NCBI RefSeq assembly: GCF_900182985.1
Contig: NZ_FXUY01000001.1
Span: 4,154,001-4,218,000 of the forward strand
Direction of reading: 5' to 3'
Source of the DNA: Pseudomonas helmanticensis
GTDB lineage: Bacteria; Pseudomonadota; Gammaproteobacteria; Pseudomonadales; Pseudomonadaceae
Length of the DNA stretch: 64,000 nucleotides
The position numbers were made by a program, and so were the translations under genes. The notes under the pieces were generated by a model that made no database searches, had not been told where the DNA came from, and saw nothing but the letters and a program-made list of their open reading frames with translations. This document shows, one piece after another, positions 1 to 9,443 of this stretch (position 1 is the stretch's first letter; each line of letters begins with the position of its first letter).

Positions 1-3000
1 GGCACCACCGGATCGCTGCTGCGGATCAGCGGATCCGGGATCACCACGCTAGTGGTTGGCAACGTCGGCGGCGTTGGCGGCGTTGGCGGCGTCACCAGCG
101 GCAGCGTGTTGATCGCGTAATTATTGGAGCTGCTGACTCCGGCCCCGCTGTTGCCGGACGCATCGCTGACCCCGGCGCTGTTGACGCTGATCGCATTGCT
201 GGCGCTGTTGACGTTGGCGTTCGGCGTCAGGGTTGCGGTCCAGGTCTTGCCGCCGTCGCTGCTGCTCAGATTGGACAGCGTGCCGTTGCCGACATTGATG
301 TCCGACAGATCAAAGCCGCTGACCGCCTCATTGAAAGTAATGGTCACCGCCGACGTCTGACCGAGGCCGATGTTCGGGTTGGCGATCACCACCGTCGCAC
401 TCGGCCGCTCGCTGTCGAGCGCGTAATTGTTCGACACCGCGACGCTGCTGCCGACGTTGCCGGCCAGGTCGCTGACGTTGCTGGTGTCGAGCGCAATGAA
501 GTTGCTCGGATCGGTGACATTGGCCGTCGGTGTGAACGTCGCGGTCCAGGTCTTGCCGCCATCGCTGCTGCTCAGATTGCTCAGGTCGCCATTGGTCACG
601 CTCAGGTCGGACAGGTCGAAGTTGCTCACCGCCTCGCTGAAGGTGAAGGTCACCGTGGTGGTCTGGCCGATGCCCAGATGCGGGTTGGCGACCACAATGT
701 TCACCGTCGGCCGGGTCGCATCGAGCAGGTAATTGTTGGAAATCGCGATGCTCGCGCCAAGGTTGCCAGCCAGGTCCTGCACCCCGGCAGTGTCGACGAT
801 GATCAGGTTGGTCGTGTCGTTGACGTTGGCCGTCGGCGTCAGCGTAGCGGTCCAGGTGATGCCGCCATCGCTGCTGGTCAGGTTCGCCAGCGTGCCGTTG
901 GCGACGCTGATGTCCGACAGGTCAAAACCGCTGACCGCTTCGCTGAAAGTGATGGTCACTGTGGTGGTTTCACCGATGCCCAAGCGGTTGTCGGCGACCA
1001 CGATGGTCGCGGTCGGCAACGCCGTATCGATGGCGAAATTGGTCGAGTCGGTGGTGCCGACGCCGCTGTTGCCGGAGGCGTTGGCCACGCCACTGTTGTC
1101 GAGGGTAATCAGGTTGGTCGTGTCGATGATGTTGGCGGTCGGGGTGAATGTCGCCGTCCAGGTGATGCCGCCATCACTGGAAGCGACGTTGCTCAGGGTG
1201 CCATTGGCGATGGTCAGATCTGCATTGGTGAAACCTGTGACCGCTTCGCTGAAGGTGATGGTCACCGTCGAGGTTTCGCCGGCCTTGAGCGCGGTATCCG
1301 CGACGACGATGGTCGCGGTCGGCACTTCGGTCTGCACCGCATAGTTGGCCGAGTTGGTGATGCCGATGCCGGCATTGCCCGCCAGATCACTGATGCCAGC
1401 GTTGTTCAGCACGATCAGGTTGGTGGCATCGCTGACGCCAATGGTCGGCGTGAAGGTGGCTGTCCAGGTGATGCCGCCGTCGCTCGACGAGACATTGCTC
1501 AGCGTGCCACTGGCGACGCTCAGGTCGCTGTTGTCGAAGCCGCTGACCGCCTCGCTGAAGGTAATCGTGACCAGCGCGGTTTCGCCCGGACGCAGATCGG
1601 TATCACTGATGACGATGGTGGCGGTCGGGCGCTGACTGTCGATCACGTAGTTGGCGGAATCGGTGGTGCCGCTGCCGGTGTTGCCCGCGATGTCAGTGAT
1701 GCCGGTGTTGTCCAGGGTGATGATGTTGCTGGTGTCGGTGATGCCCGCCGATGGCGTAAACGTCGCCGTGTAAGTGATGTTGTCCGCCGTGCTCAGCCCG
1801 GAGAGTGTGCCGTTGGCCACGGTCAGGTCGGCGAGGGTCAAACCGCTGACGGCCTCGCTGAAGGTGATGGTCACGGTGGTGGTCTGGCCGACGCCCAGCG
1901 CCGAGTCGGCAAGCACCACGGTGGCGGTCGGGCGCTGGGTGTCGATGGCGTAATTGTTGGAGTTGGTGGTGCCATTGCCGGCATTGCCGACGGCGTTTTG
2001 CACACCGCTGTTGTCGAGGCTGATCAGGTTGCTCGCGTCGGTGATGTTGCTGGTCGGGGTGAAGGTCGCCGTCCAGGTGATCCCGCCGTCGCTGCTGCTC
2101 ACCGCCGTCAGCGTGCCGTTGGCAATCGTCAGGTCGGCGTTGTTGAAACCGGTCACGGCTTCGCTGAAGGTAATGGTCACCAGCGACGTTTCGCCGATGG
2201 TCAGGCTGTTGTCCGCGACGACGATGGTCGCGGTGGGCGCCACGGTGTTGATGGTGAAGTTGCCGGAGTTGGTCGTGCCCGTGCCGGCGTTCCCGGCCAG
2301 GTCAGCGATACCGGTGTTGGCCAGGGTAATGATGTTGCTGGTGTCGTTGACTCCGACGGTCGGGGTGAAAGTCGCCGTCCAGGTGATGCCGCCATCGGCG
2401 CTGTTGACCGCCGTGAGCGTGCCGTTGGGAACGGTCAGGTCGGCGTTGCTGAAACCGCTGACCGCTTCGCTGAAGGTGATGGTCACGAGCGAGGTTTCGC
2501 CGGCGCTCAGGCTCGGATCGGCGATCACGATGGTTGCGGTTGGACGCTGGGTGTCGATGCTGTAGTTGTTCGAATCAGTGGTGCCGCTGCCGGCGTTGCC
2601 CGCCAGGTCGGCAACGCCGGTGTTGTCCAGCGTCACCAGATTGGTGGCATCGGTGACGTTCGCGCTCGGTGTAAACGTTGCCGTCCAGGTGATGCCGCCG
2701 TCCGCGCTGCTGACCGCCGTCAGGGTGCCGTTGGCGATGGTCAGGTCGGCGTTGGTGAAACCGCTGACCGCTTCACTGAAGGTGATGGTCACCAGTGATG
2801 TGTCGCCGATCTTCAAGGTGCTTTGCGTGAACACCACGGTGGCGCTCGGCCGCACAGTGTCGACCGCGTAATTGTTGGAATCGGTGGTGCCGACGCCGGT
2901 GTTGCCCGCCAGATCCGCGACACCGCTGTTATTGAGGGTGATCAGGTTGGTAGCGTCAGTGATGCTGCTGGTCGGCGTGAACGTCGCCGTCCAGGTGATG

Positions 3001-5933
3001 CCGCCATCCGCGCTGCTGACTGCGCTCAACGTGCCGTTGGCAATGCTCAGATCGGCGTTGGTGAAACCGCTCACCGCCTCGCTGAAGGTGATGGTCACTA
3101 GCGAGGTTTCACCGATTTTCAGTGCGGTGTCGGCGACCACGATGGTCGCGGTCGGCCGTGCGGTGTCGATCGCGTAGTTGTTGGAGTTGGTGCTGCCAGT
3201 GCCGGCATTGCCGGACAGGTCATTGACCCCGGTATTGTCCAGAGTGATCAGGTTGGTGGTGTCGGTGACGCTCGTGGTTGGCGTCAGCGTGGCGGTCCAG
3301 GTGATGCCGCCGTCGCTGCTGCTCAGTCCGGTCAATGTGCCGTTGGCCACCGTCAGGTCGGCGGCGGTGAAACCGCTCACCGCTTCGCTGAAGGTGATGG
3401 TCACCACAGAGGTTTCGCCTGCCGCCAGATTGGTGTCGGCAACGACAATGGTCGCTGTCGGTCGTACGGTGTCGACCACATAATTGGCCGAATCGGTGGT
3501 GCCGCTGCCAGCGTTGCCGGCCAGATCCGCCACCCCGGTGTTGTCCAGGGTAATCAGGTTGGTGGCATCGGTGATGCTGCTGGTCGGCGTAAAGGTCGCC
3601 GTCCAGGTGATGCCGCCGTCGGCACTGGAAACGTTGGTCAGCGTGCCATTGGCAATCGTCAGGTCGGCGTTGGTGAACCCGGAAACCGCCTCGCTGAAAG
3701 TGATGGTCACCAGTGAGGTGTCACCGATTTTCAGCGCCGTATCGCTCATCACGATTGTCGCGGTCGGACGCTGGGTATCGATCGCGTAGTTGTTCGAGTT
3801 GGTGGTGCCGACACCGGCGACGCTGTCGGAGACTGCCGTCACCCCGGTGTTGTCGAGGGTGATGAGGTTGGTGGTGTCGGTAAGGTTGTTGGTCGGCGTG
3901 AAGGTTGCCGTCCAGGTAATACCGCCGTCGGCGCTGGACACATTGGTCAGCGTGCCGTTGACAATGGTCAGGTCGGCGTTGGTGAAACCGTTTACGGCGC
4001 GACTGAAGGTGATGGTTACCAGCGAGGTTTCGCCGATTTTCAACGCGGTGTCGGCGACCACGATGGTGGCAGTCGGCGGTTCCACGTAAGCGGTGTTGAG
4101 CGTACCGCCGTTGTTGTAAATGCCCACCAGCGCACTCGGCGTCGTACCCGTCGAACCACCGTTCGACAGCCCGCCACCACCGCTGGCCGCGCCATTGCCG
4201 CTGATCGCGGCAAAGTTGCTCGCGGTGATCAGCACCACGCCACCGTTGTTCCAGATCGCCCCGACGCCGCGACCGCCGGCACCGCCATCGGCGCCGTTAC
4301 TGCCGACCCCACCGCCACCGCCACCGCCGCCACCGGCAGCAATGTTGTTGCTGATGACCGAGTTGCCAATGACTTTCAGGGTGCCACTCGCGGCGTTGTA
4401 GATACCACCTGCCGCGTTGGCACCGACGCCGCCGACTTTGTCCCAGCCGGAACCGCCACCGCCGCCACCAATGGACAGCGTGCCGTTGCTGGCCGAACCG
4501 CCATTGCCGCCATGACTGTAACCGGCACCGGCGCTGCCGCCATTGCCGCCCACGCCACCGGTGCTGGTGCCGCCGCGGCCGCCCATGTCGGTCGGGCTGT
4601 AACCACCGCCATAACCACCGGCATTGGCACCGCCCGCCCCGCCGGCGTAGGTGCCGGTGCCCGGGCCAGAAGTACCGCCATGGCCACCGGTCTGGCCACC
4701 GATACCCGCACCGCCGCCACCGCCACCGCCGACATAACCGCCGGTCACACCGCCGCCGCCACCACCGCCGGATGCGGCGTTGGCAGTGACTGTCACGTTG
4801 TTCAGGGTAAGAATGCCGGCGTTGAAAATCCCGCCACCCATGGCCCCCGCTGCTGCTGAGCCACCATTGCCGCCATTGCCCGCCACCAGGCCTTTGGTAA
4901 TCACCAGGCCGTCGAGGGTCACGGTGTTGCCGGAGGCGACTTCCACCACGCGAGTCTTGTATTGACCATCAAGGGTCACGTCGGCGACGCCATCGTTGTT
5001 CAGGTCGCCATCGACGGTGATGCTCTTGTTGATCAGCAATTCCGACGTGAGCTGAACGGTCATGCCGGAACTGAACGTGACGATGTCACCGTTCTGCGCC
5101 GACGCCAGCGCCGCACGCAACGAGCCGACGCCCGAGTTGAGGTTGTTGGTCGCCGTCCAGGTGGCCAGCCCCCACTGGTATTCGCTCATGGCTTTGCTCG
5201 ACAGCACGTTGACGCTCTCGATGCTGCCGGTGGCGATTTCCAGATCCCAGTCGCCGCCAACACCGGTGCGGTTGTTCGAAGCGGCCACATCGCGCCCGGT
5301 CAACTGCGCCAGCGAATCGACGAAGCTCAAGCCGCGATCACCTTCGGCGGTGTAGCAGCCGTAGATCAGGATGTCGCCGCCAGCGTTCATGTCCTTGCCG
5401 ATTTCGGCGAGGACTGCGCTGCGCTGAGCGACGTTGTCGGCAGACAGATAACTGTTGCCCAGCCACAGGTCACCGGCGTTGCCGTGGGCAATGATCTGCA
5501 CCGAACTGACGCCCTGATGTTGATCGAGGTAATCGGCGATCTGCTGCAAGCCATCTCTGCTCGCGTCGAGCTTGACCACCTGCGTGCCGGGCGCGACGCC
5601 CTTGAGCAGGCTGTCGGCATCCTTCACCCGTGAATCGACGAACACCACACTCTGCCCCGGCACCGCAACGGGGCTGGCGGCCGGCGTGGCATCGGCCTGG
5701 CCGTGAGTATCCTTGCTCGCGACCGGATGATCGGCCGTCGGCGCCTTGGCCGCATCGGCAGCGGTAGGGGCATGACTGTCGGCTTGCGCGGCGGTATCGG
5801 CGACTGTCGCGGCCACCGCACCGTCGAACAGCATGCGCGGCTCCAGCGACATGATCAGCGGCGAGGCCAGCGAACGCTGACCGGCGACTGCCCGAGACTT
5901 GACCTTGGCCCCACCAAAAAGGCTCCACCACAT
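1..5933 (-). CDS. Giant LEPR-XLL / DUF4347 surface protein with Ig-like repeats (C-terminal part missing)
   Basis: An uninterrupted minus-strand frame runs from an ATG at 5931-5933 to the left edge, giving about 1977 visible residues. Residues 30-37 read LEPRMLFD, the LEPR-XLL motif found near the N terminus of very large secreted bacterial proteins. Residues about 70-250 look like DUF4347 (VVFVDSRV, IIAHGNAGDLWLG, ILIYGCYTAEGDRG). A glycine-rich segment at about residues 340-600 contains NNVTVTANAAS and similar strings suggestive of a beta-helix. Thirteen near-identical 102-residue Ig-like repeats follow, then a TPPTPPTPPTPP linker at the edge. No classical Sec signal is visible. A GTG three codons upstream (5942) is an alternative start; a GGTGAG lies just before the ATG. 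A terminator at 5977-6006 separates it from the sulfotransferase gene upstream. Role inferred: exported adhesin or surface-layer protein. The secretion signal is outside the window. Confidence 0.88.
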   Translation of the reverse strand, partial: MWWSLFGGAKVKSRAVAGQRSLASPLIMSLEPRMLFDGAVAATVADTAAQADSHAPTAADAAKAPTADHPVASKDTHGQADATPAASPVAVPGQSVVFVDSRVKDADSLLKGVAPGTQVVKLDASRDGLQQIADYLDQHQGVSSVQIIAHGNAGDLWLGNSYLSADNVAQRSAVLAEIGKDMNAGGDILIYGCYTAEGDRGLSFVDSLAQLTGRDVAASNNRTGVGGDWDLEIATGSIESVNVLSSKAMSEYQWGLATWTATNNLNSGVGSLRAALASAQNGDIVTFSSGMTVQLTSELLINKSITVDGDLNNDGVADVTLDGQYKTRVVEVASGNTVTLDGLVITKGLVAGNGGNGGSAAAGAMGGGIFNAGILTLNNVTVTANAASGGGGGGGVTGGYVGGGGGGGAGIGGQTGGHGGTSGPGTGTYAGGAGGANAGGYGGGYSPTDMGGRGGTSTGGVGGNGGSAGAGYSHGGNGGSASNGTLSIGGGGGGSGWDKVGGVGANAAGGIYNAASGTLKVIGNSVISNNIAAGGGGGGGGGVGSNGADGGAGGRGVGAIWNNGGVVLITASNFAAISGNGAASGGGGLSNGGSTGTTPSALVGIYNNGGTLNTAYVEPPTATIVVADTALKIGETSLVTITFSRAVNGFTNADLTIVNGTLTNVSSADGGITWTATFTPTNNLTDTTNLITLDNTGVTAVSDSVAGVGTTNSNNYAIDTQRPTATIVMSDTALKIGDTSLVTITFSEAVSGFTNADLTIANGTLTNVSSADGGITWTATFTPTSSITDATNLITLDNTGVADLAGNAGSGTTDSANYVVDTVRPTATIVVADTNLAAGETSVVTITFSEAVSGFTAADLTVANGTLTGLSSSDGGITWTATLTPTTSVTDTTNLITLDNTGVNDLSGNAGTGSTNSNNYAIDTARPTATIVVADTALKIGETSLVTITFSEAVSGFTNADLSIANGTLSAVSSADGGITWTATFTPTSSITDATNLITLNNSGVADLAGNTGVGTTDSNNYAVDTVRPSATVVFTQSTLKIGDTSLVTITFSEAVSGFTNADLTIANGTLTAVSSADGGITWTATFTPSANVTDATNLVTLDNTGVADLAGNAGSGTTDSNNYSIDTQRPTATIVIADPSLSAGETSLVTITFSEAVSGFSNADLTVPNGTLTAVNSADGGITWTATFTPTVGVNDTSNIITLANTGIADLAGNAGTGTTNSGNFTINTVAPTATIVVADNSLTIGETSLVTITFSEAVTGFNNADLTIANGTLTAVSSSDGGITWTATFTPTSNITDASNLISLDNSGVQNAVGNAGNGTTNSNNYAIDTQRPTATVVLADSALGVGQTTTVTITFSEAVSGLTLADLTVANGTLSGLSTADNITYTATFTPSAGITDTSNIITLDNTGITDIAGNTGSGTTDSANYVIDSQRPTATIVISDTDLRPGETALVTITFSEAVSGFDNSDLSVASGTLSNVSSSDGGITWTATFTPTIGVSDATNLIVLNNAGISDLAGNAGIGITNSANYAVQTEVPTATIVVADTALKAGETSTVTITFSEAVTGFTNADLTIANGTLSNVASSDGGITWTATFTPTANIIDTTNLITLDNSGVANASGNSGVGTTDSTNFAIDTALPTATIVVADNRLGIGETTTVTITFSEAVSGFDLSDISVANGTLANLTSSDGGITWTATLTPTANVNDTTNLIIVDTAGVQDLAGNLGASIAISNNYLLDATRPTVNIVVANPHLGIGQTTTVTFTFSEAVSNFDLSDLSVTNGDLSNLSSSDGGKTWTATFTPTANVTDPSNFIALDTSNVSDLAGNVGSSVAVSNNYALDSERPSATVVIANPNIGLGQTSAVTITFNEAVSGFDLSDINVGNGTLSNLSSSDGGKTWTATLTPNANVNSASNAISVNSAGVSDASGNSGAGVSSSNNYAINTLPLVTPPTPPTPPTLPTTSVVIPDPLIRSSDPVV
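101..4078 (-). repeat. Thirteen tandem 306-bp (102-aa) Ig-like repeats
   Basis: The coding sequence repeats with a strict 306-bp period. Each unit encodes a domain running from PTATIVVADT through SLVTITFSEAVSGF, GGITWTATFTPT and NLITLDNTGV to NYAID. The first unit (about 3780-4078) has AVSDSVAGVG where the others have DLAGNAGSG. The pattern fits bacterial Ig-like (Big-type) domains of RTX/Bap-like adhesins. Family naming is from memory of the consensus, not from a profile search. Confidence 0.85.
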
Positions 5934-5976
5934 GTTGCTCACCCGAACTCGAACGAAGGTACGTAAGGCATCAATG

Positions 5977-6006
5977 AAAAACGCCGCGATCAACTGATCG
6001 CGGCGT
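5977..6006 (-). terminator. Intrinsic terminator overlapping the sulfotransferase stop codon
   Basis: A 12-bp perfect stem (ACGCCGCGATCA / TGATCGCGGCGT) with a 2-nt loop is followed on the minus strand by a run of T. The sulfotransferase TGA stop lies inside the hairpin. It should end transcription coming from the sulfotransferase gene only about 40 nt before the giant gene begins. Confidence 0.75.
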
Positions 6007-6838
6007 CGGTCTTCATACGAATGACATTGGCGGCGCTGGCTGAGCCATCGAGCCAAAAGGACAAATCGGCGTATTGCTTGAACAGGTCCGGCGGCAGAAT
6101 CGTCCGCCGGGACTGCAACGCAACCTTGGGTTTGACCTTGTGCAGGCCGGCCAGGCCAAGGCCTTGGTCGAATTCCGGCGCGTCATAGGCCAGATGCTCG
6201 AAATCATGCTCGAACCACGGCTCGCCGATAAAGTCGTACACCAGCCGCAGCACCCGCTCCGGGGCCTGGCTCAGGAGGTCGTAATCGATGATCAGCAAAG
6301 AGTCGGCGTGCTCGCCGTAATAGGCTTCCTTGAGCGCCGCCCAGGCAAAACCGACCAGACGGTTGCGCTGAGCGAGGGTCTCGCAGCGACTGTAGACGGT
6401 GTTGCGCTCGGCGGCATCGCTAAACAATTTGGTGTTTTCGTAAGGGTTGGCGCGGTACAGCCGTTCGAGGCTGTCCATCACCCACGCCACGTTGCGCACG
6501 CAGGCAATTACTTTGGCGTTGGGGAACAGGTCGTTGAGTGCCGGCAGGCGCGAGCTCCACTGCCGGTTGGTGTCAAACACCAGCGGTTTGTCGGCCTTGT
6601 CGGCGTAGTAGGAATCGAACAGACCACGCAGCAGGCGGCGGCGCATGTCGGTGTCGATCACCGCCCCGTATTCGCTGCCGGCACTGCATTGCTCGAGGAC
6701 ACTGGAAAACAGCGAACCGACCGGGCTGGTCATGCCGGCGTGAAAGCGCGGGTTCTGCAAAAGAATGGCAGAAAGCAGGGTCGAGCCTGAACGCGGCAAG
6801 CCGGAGATAAAGTGGAACTGCTGCAATCCCTTCACCAT
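5990..6838 (-). CDS. Sulfotransferase family protein
   Basis: 282 residues. The N terminus carries GLPRSGSTLL (residues 13-22), the 5'-phosphosulfate-binding loop of PAPS-dependent sulfotransferases, at the position expected for this family. SLLIIDYDLLSQAPERVL in the middle fits the region behind the 3'-phosphate site. No signal peptide or membrane segment is visible, so it is probably cytosolic. The family transfers sulfate from PAPS to hydroxyls or amines; the acceptor cannot be read from sequence. The ATG is preceded by AAGGA at good spacing. It sits between the giant LEPR-XLL gene and a GT39-like glycosyltransferase, all on the minus strand, so modification of the giant protein or a linked glycan is a reasonable guess but only a guess. 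Confidence 0.85.
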   Translation of the reverse strand: MVKGLQQFHFISGLPRSGSTLLSAILLQNPRFHAGMTSPVGSLFSSVLEQCSAGSEYGAVIDTDMRRRLLRGLFDSYYADKADKPLVFDTNRQWSSRLPALNDLFPNAKVIACVRNVAWVMDSLERLYRANPYENTKLFSDAAERNTVYSRCETLAQRNRLVGFAWAALKEAYYGEHADSLLIIDYDLLSQAPERVLRLVYDFIGEPWFEHDFEHLAYDAPEFDQGLGLAGLHKVKPKVALQSRRTILPPDLFKQYADLSFWLDGSASAANVIRMKTDAAIS

Positions 6839-6934
6839 GATCGGAAGTCCTTTTGTCCGTCAGAGCGTAGTTCAACGACAACCCCTGCGCCTAGTAGTGT
6901 TTTGATATCACTCAGAGCAAAAAGGACTAACTGG

Positions 6935-8566
6935 TTAGCTTTTAATCGCGAATGTAAAGGTGAAACGTTTTAGTCCCGATGAAGCCTGATTGCCGGCAGG
7001 CTGCGGCACGAATAATCGCGCCAGCACACCCCCCGCATGGATTTCTGCGCCGACCTTCCACGTCGCTGGCAAGGGCAGGAATTCCGCCGGTTCATCGAGG
7101 GCGCCAATCAGCCATACCCGTTCATTGCCGGCCAACTCGCTGAGGCTGTCGAGGTACACGTCAGGGGTGACCAGCGTGCCGAATCCGTATTCGTTCGGAC
7201 GAGTCGCGCGGCCATCCGCAGCAGGCGGTGTAAACAAGCGCACGTGCGCGCCGCTGCGGTCGTAGTAGACGTAACTCAGGTACCAAAGCATGTCGCTGGT
7301 GACGATGCGGTCACCGGGCCGGAAATGTTGGTTGACGTAATTCACCACGCGGTCGAGCTGATCATTGCTGTCGACCGTGGCGTTGTTGTTTACGCCCACC
7401 AGTTGCACCCCGACCAGCGACACCAGCACCGCCAGCGCCAACGGCCGCACGCGGCTGTACAAACGGTCGATGGCCAATGCGGCCAACAGCGGCAGGCCCA
7501 AGGCATAGGCCGTCAGGTAGCGTTCGATAAACACCGGTGTGATGAACGACACGGCAAACACCAGCAGCAGCGGCAACCCGGTGTACAAGGCCAGCAGCAC
7601 ACTGCCGCGCGAGACGCTGCGATCGCGCATCACCGCCACCGCGGCGAGCATCAGCAATGTCATGGGCAGCGCAGCGAAAACCGGCCATGGCAGATTTTCG
7701 CCATCGTCCTGAATCAGCCACGACCAGAGCATCGACGGCAGCGAGCTCAGTGTCACCGGCGGTTCCCAGCCGACATCGCCACCAACCTTGAGCTGTTCCA
7801 TGTGCTGCATCAGGTCAAACAGATTAGGCAACCAGGGCAGGTACAAGACGAAGATGGCCAGATTCGCCAGCCACCAGCCCGGGCGCTGAATGTGCCGGAA
7901 TCGATAACCACGTTGCACGCGGATCACGCCGAGGTAGATCCAGTGACACAGCGCCGCCAGCACGGCGAAGTAGTGGGTGTAGAACGCGGCGCTCATCAGC
8001 AGCGCATAAAACACCAGGTAGCGGTGACGCTGCGGGCGCCGGATCCAGTAGACCAGCGCCAGCGTCGCGGCGATCAGCAGCAAGCCGAGCAACGAATACA
8101 TGCGCACTTCCTGGCTGTAGCGCACCGCTGTCGGCAACAGCGCCAGCAACACCCCGGCGATCATCGCCGCGCGGCGCGTGGCGAGGCGGTCCACCAGCCA
8201 GATACCCAGTCCAACGGCAGCAACGCCCGCCAATGCGCTGAGGCAGCGGATCGCAAAAATCCCGTCGCCGAACAGTTCAATCCAGCCATGCAGGAGCATG
8301 AAGTACAGCGGCGGATGCACATCGAAGGCCGCGTGATGCCAGATCCCGCCCAGCGAATAGCGCGCCAGCAGCAGGCTGGAGCCTTCATCGCCCCAGACGG
8401 CAGCGGCCGTCAGATCGTAAAAACGCACGGCGGCGGCCAGCAATATCACCGGCAGCAGCCAGTGCTCTCTGGCCCAGCGAATCAGCCGCAAGTTGCCAAA
8501 CCACGACCCCGGCGTTGCGTGCGGGTCCTGTGTGTCGCCCACCGGCGTAACTCTGTTGACCGCCAT
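6935..8566 (-). CDS. GT39/ArnT-like membrane glycosyltransferase
   Basis: 543 residues from the ATG at 8564-8566, chosen because AGAGGAA lies just upstream; an in-frame ATG at 8587 would add seven residues. It is a polytopic membrane protein with about ten hydrophobic segments. The first external loop has WGDEGSS (about 58-64) and DVHPPLYF (about 82-89), the acidic and DxHPP motifs of GT-C enzymes of the PMT/ArnT type. These use a lipid-phosphate sugar donor and transfer the sugar on the periplasmic side to lipid A, protein or glycan. A soluble domain follows the last membrane segment. It starts divergently from the tail-collar gene. The acceptor is unknown; neighbouring surface-protein genes make protein glycosylation worth considering. 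Confidence 0.82.
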   Translation of the reverse strand: MAVNRVTPVGDTQDPHATPGSWFGNLRLIRWAREHWLLPVILLAAAVRFYDLTAAAVWGDEGSSLLLARYSLGGIWHHAAFDVHPPLYFMLLHGWIELFGDGIFAIRCLSALAGVAAVGLGIWLVDRLATRRAAMIAGVLLALLPTAVRYSQEVRMYSLLGLLLIAATLALVYWIRRPQRHRYLVFYALLMSAAFYTHYFAVLAALCHWIYLGVIRVQRGYRFRHIQRPGWWLANLAIFVLYLPWLPNLFDLMQHMEQLKVGGDVGWEPPVTLSSLPSMLWSWLIQDDGENLPWPVFAALPMTLLMLAAVAVMRDRSVSRGSVLLALYTGLPLLLVFAVSFITPVFIERYLTAYALGLPLLAALAIDRLYSRVRPLALAVLVSLVGVQLVGVNNNATVDSNDQLDRVVNYVNQHFRPGDRIVTSDMLWYLSYVYYDRSGAHVRLFTPPAADGRATRPNEYGFGTLVTPDVYLDSLSELAGNERVWLIGALDEPAEFLPLPATWKVGAEIHAGGVLARLFVPQPAGNQASSGLKRFTFTFAIKS

Positions 8567-8801
8567 TGCTTCCTCTTGCCGTGCCACGAGACCACGCCTG
8601 TATCAGCCAGAACCTGGCAGTCACTCTAGGTCAGCCAGCGCCGAACCGTCGATGCCGATTTGCGCTTTCACGACATCCGGCAACGTTGGCATTCCGGGTC
8701 TACGCTCTGGCGTGGCGTGACCTGGCCACGGAGTGCCAAGGCAACAGCAGCCTGAACCCACTAGCGGCCCGCCGACAACCAATCAGAAGGATGAGGATCT
8801 T

Positions 8802-9389
8802 ATGGACGTTTACATGGGCACTGTGATGACGTTTGCCTTTAACTTTGCGCCCTCCAACTGGGCCTTGTGCAATGGTCAGATCATGAGCATTTCCCAGTAC
8901 AACGCGCTGTTCGCGTTGCTGGGTACGGTGTATGGAGGCAACGGCCAGCAGACGTTCGGGTTACCCAATCTGCAGAGTCGCCTGCCAGTCTGCCAAGGCA
9001 GCGGCCCGGGCCTCACACCGCGAGTGATGGGCGAAGTCTCCGGCGCCGAGCAAGTCACCGCCACCCTCAACAACCTGCCAAACCACACCCACACCCTGGC
9101 TGGCCTCACCGCCACCACCACCGTGCAACTGGCCAACCCGGCCAGCAACGTTGTGGGCACGCCCACGGCGACCAACGCCTACATCGGCGCATCAGGCACC
9201 GGCCCGGGGCTGGCGAATATCTACTCCGATGCCCAGGGCGCATCGCCGGTGCCCCTCAAAGGTGCCGCGACCACCATCAGCGGGACGATCACACCCACCG
9301 GCAATGGTTTGCCAATGCCGATCATGAACCCGTATCTGGTGCTCAACTTCAGCATCGCGTTGAACGGTATCTTTCCTTCGCGCAACTGA
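8802..9389 (+). CDS. Phage-tail-collar domain protein (microcystin-dependent-protein-like)
   Basis: 195 residues from the ATG at 8802, which follows AAGGATGAGGAT; an upstream ATG at 8733 is in frame but lacks a good ribosome site. The N-terminal 60 residues (MGTVMTFAFNFAPSNWALCNGQ, with later LLGTVYGGNGQQTFGLPNLQSR) are the classic tail-collar fold shared by phage tail-fibre tips and the MdpA/MdpB type proteins of free-living bacteria. PNHTHTL follows, with a conserved His-rich stretch. No other phage structural genes are nearby, so this is not a prophage. The next gene, 54 bp downstream, is a DUF6916-type protein, and the pair probably forms one transcript. Function in such chromosomal settings is not established. 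Confidence 0.88.
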   Translation: MDVYMGTVMTFAFNFAPSNWALCNGQIMSISQYNALFALLGTVYGGNGQQTFGLPNLQSRLPVCQGSGPGLTPRVMGEVSGAEQVTATLNNLPNHTHTLAGLTATTTVQLANPASNVVGTPTATNAYIGASGTGPGLANIYSDAQGASPVPLKGAATTISGTITPTGNGLPMPIMNPYLVLNFSIALNGIFPSRN

Positions 9390-9443
9390 CCGACCGCCGG
9401 GGGAGGCGATTCCCCCGGCTTCCATCCTTGCGGGAGCGAAACC

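Noticed and set aside
678..2798. 706-residue plus-strand frame opposite the giant LEPR-XLL gene
   Set aside because: Antisense of the 306-bp repeats; the minus strand carries LEPR-XLL, DUF4347 and Ig-like domains in one frame.
101..4078. CRISPR array or DNA satellite
   Set aside because: The 306-bp period is an exact multiple of three, preserves an open frame and encodes one protein domain per unit.
7037..8629. 530-residue plus-strand frame opposite the GT39-like gene
   Set aside because: His/Gln/Arg-rich sequence without domains; the minus strand gives a clear membrane protein with GDE and HPP motifs.
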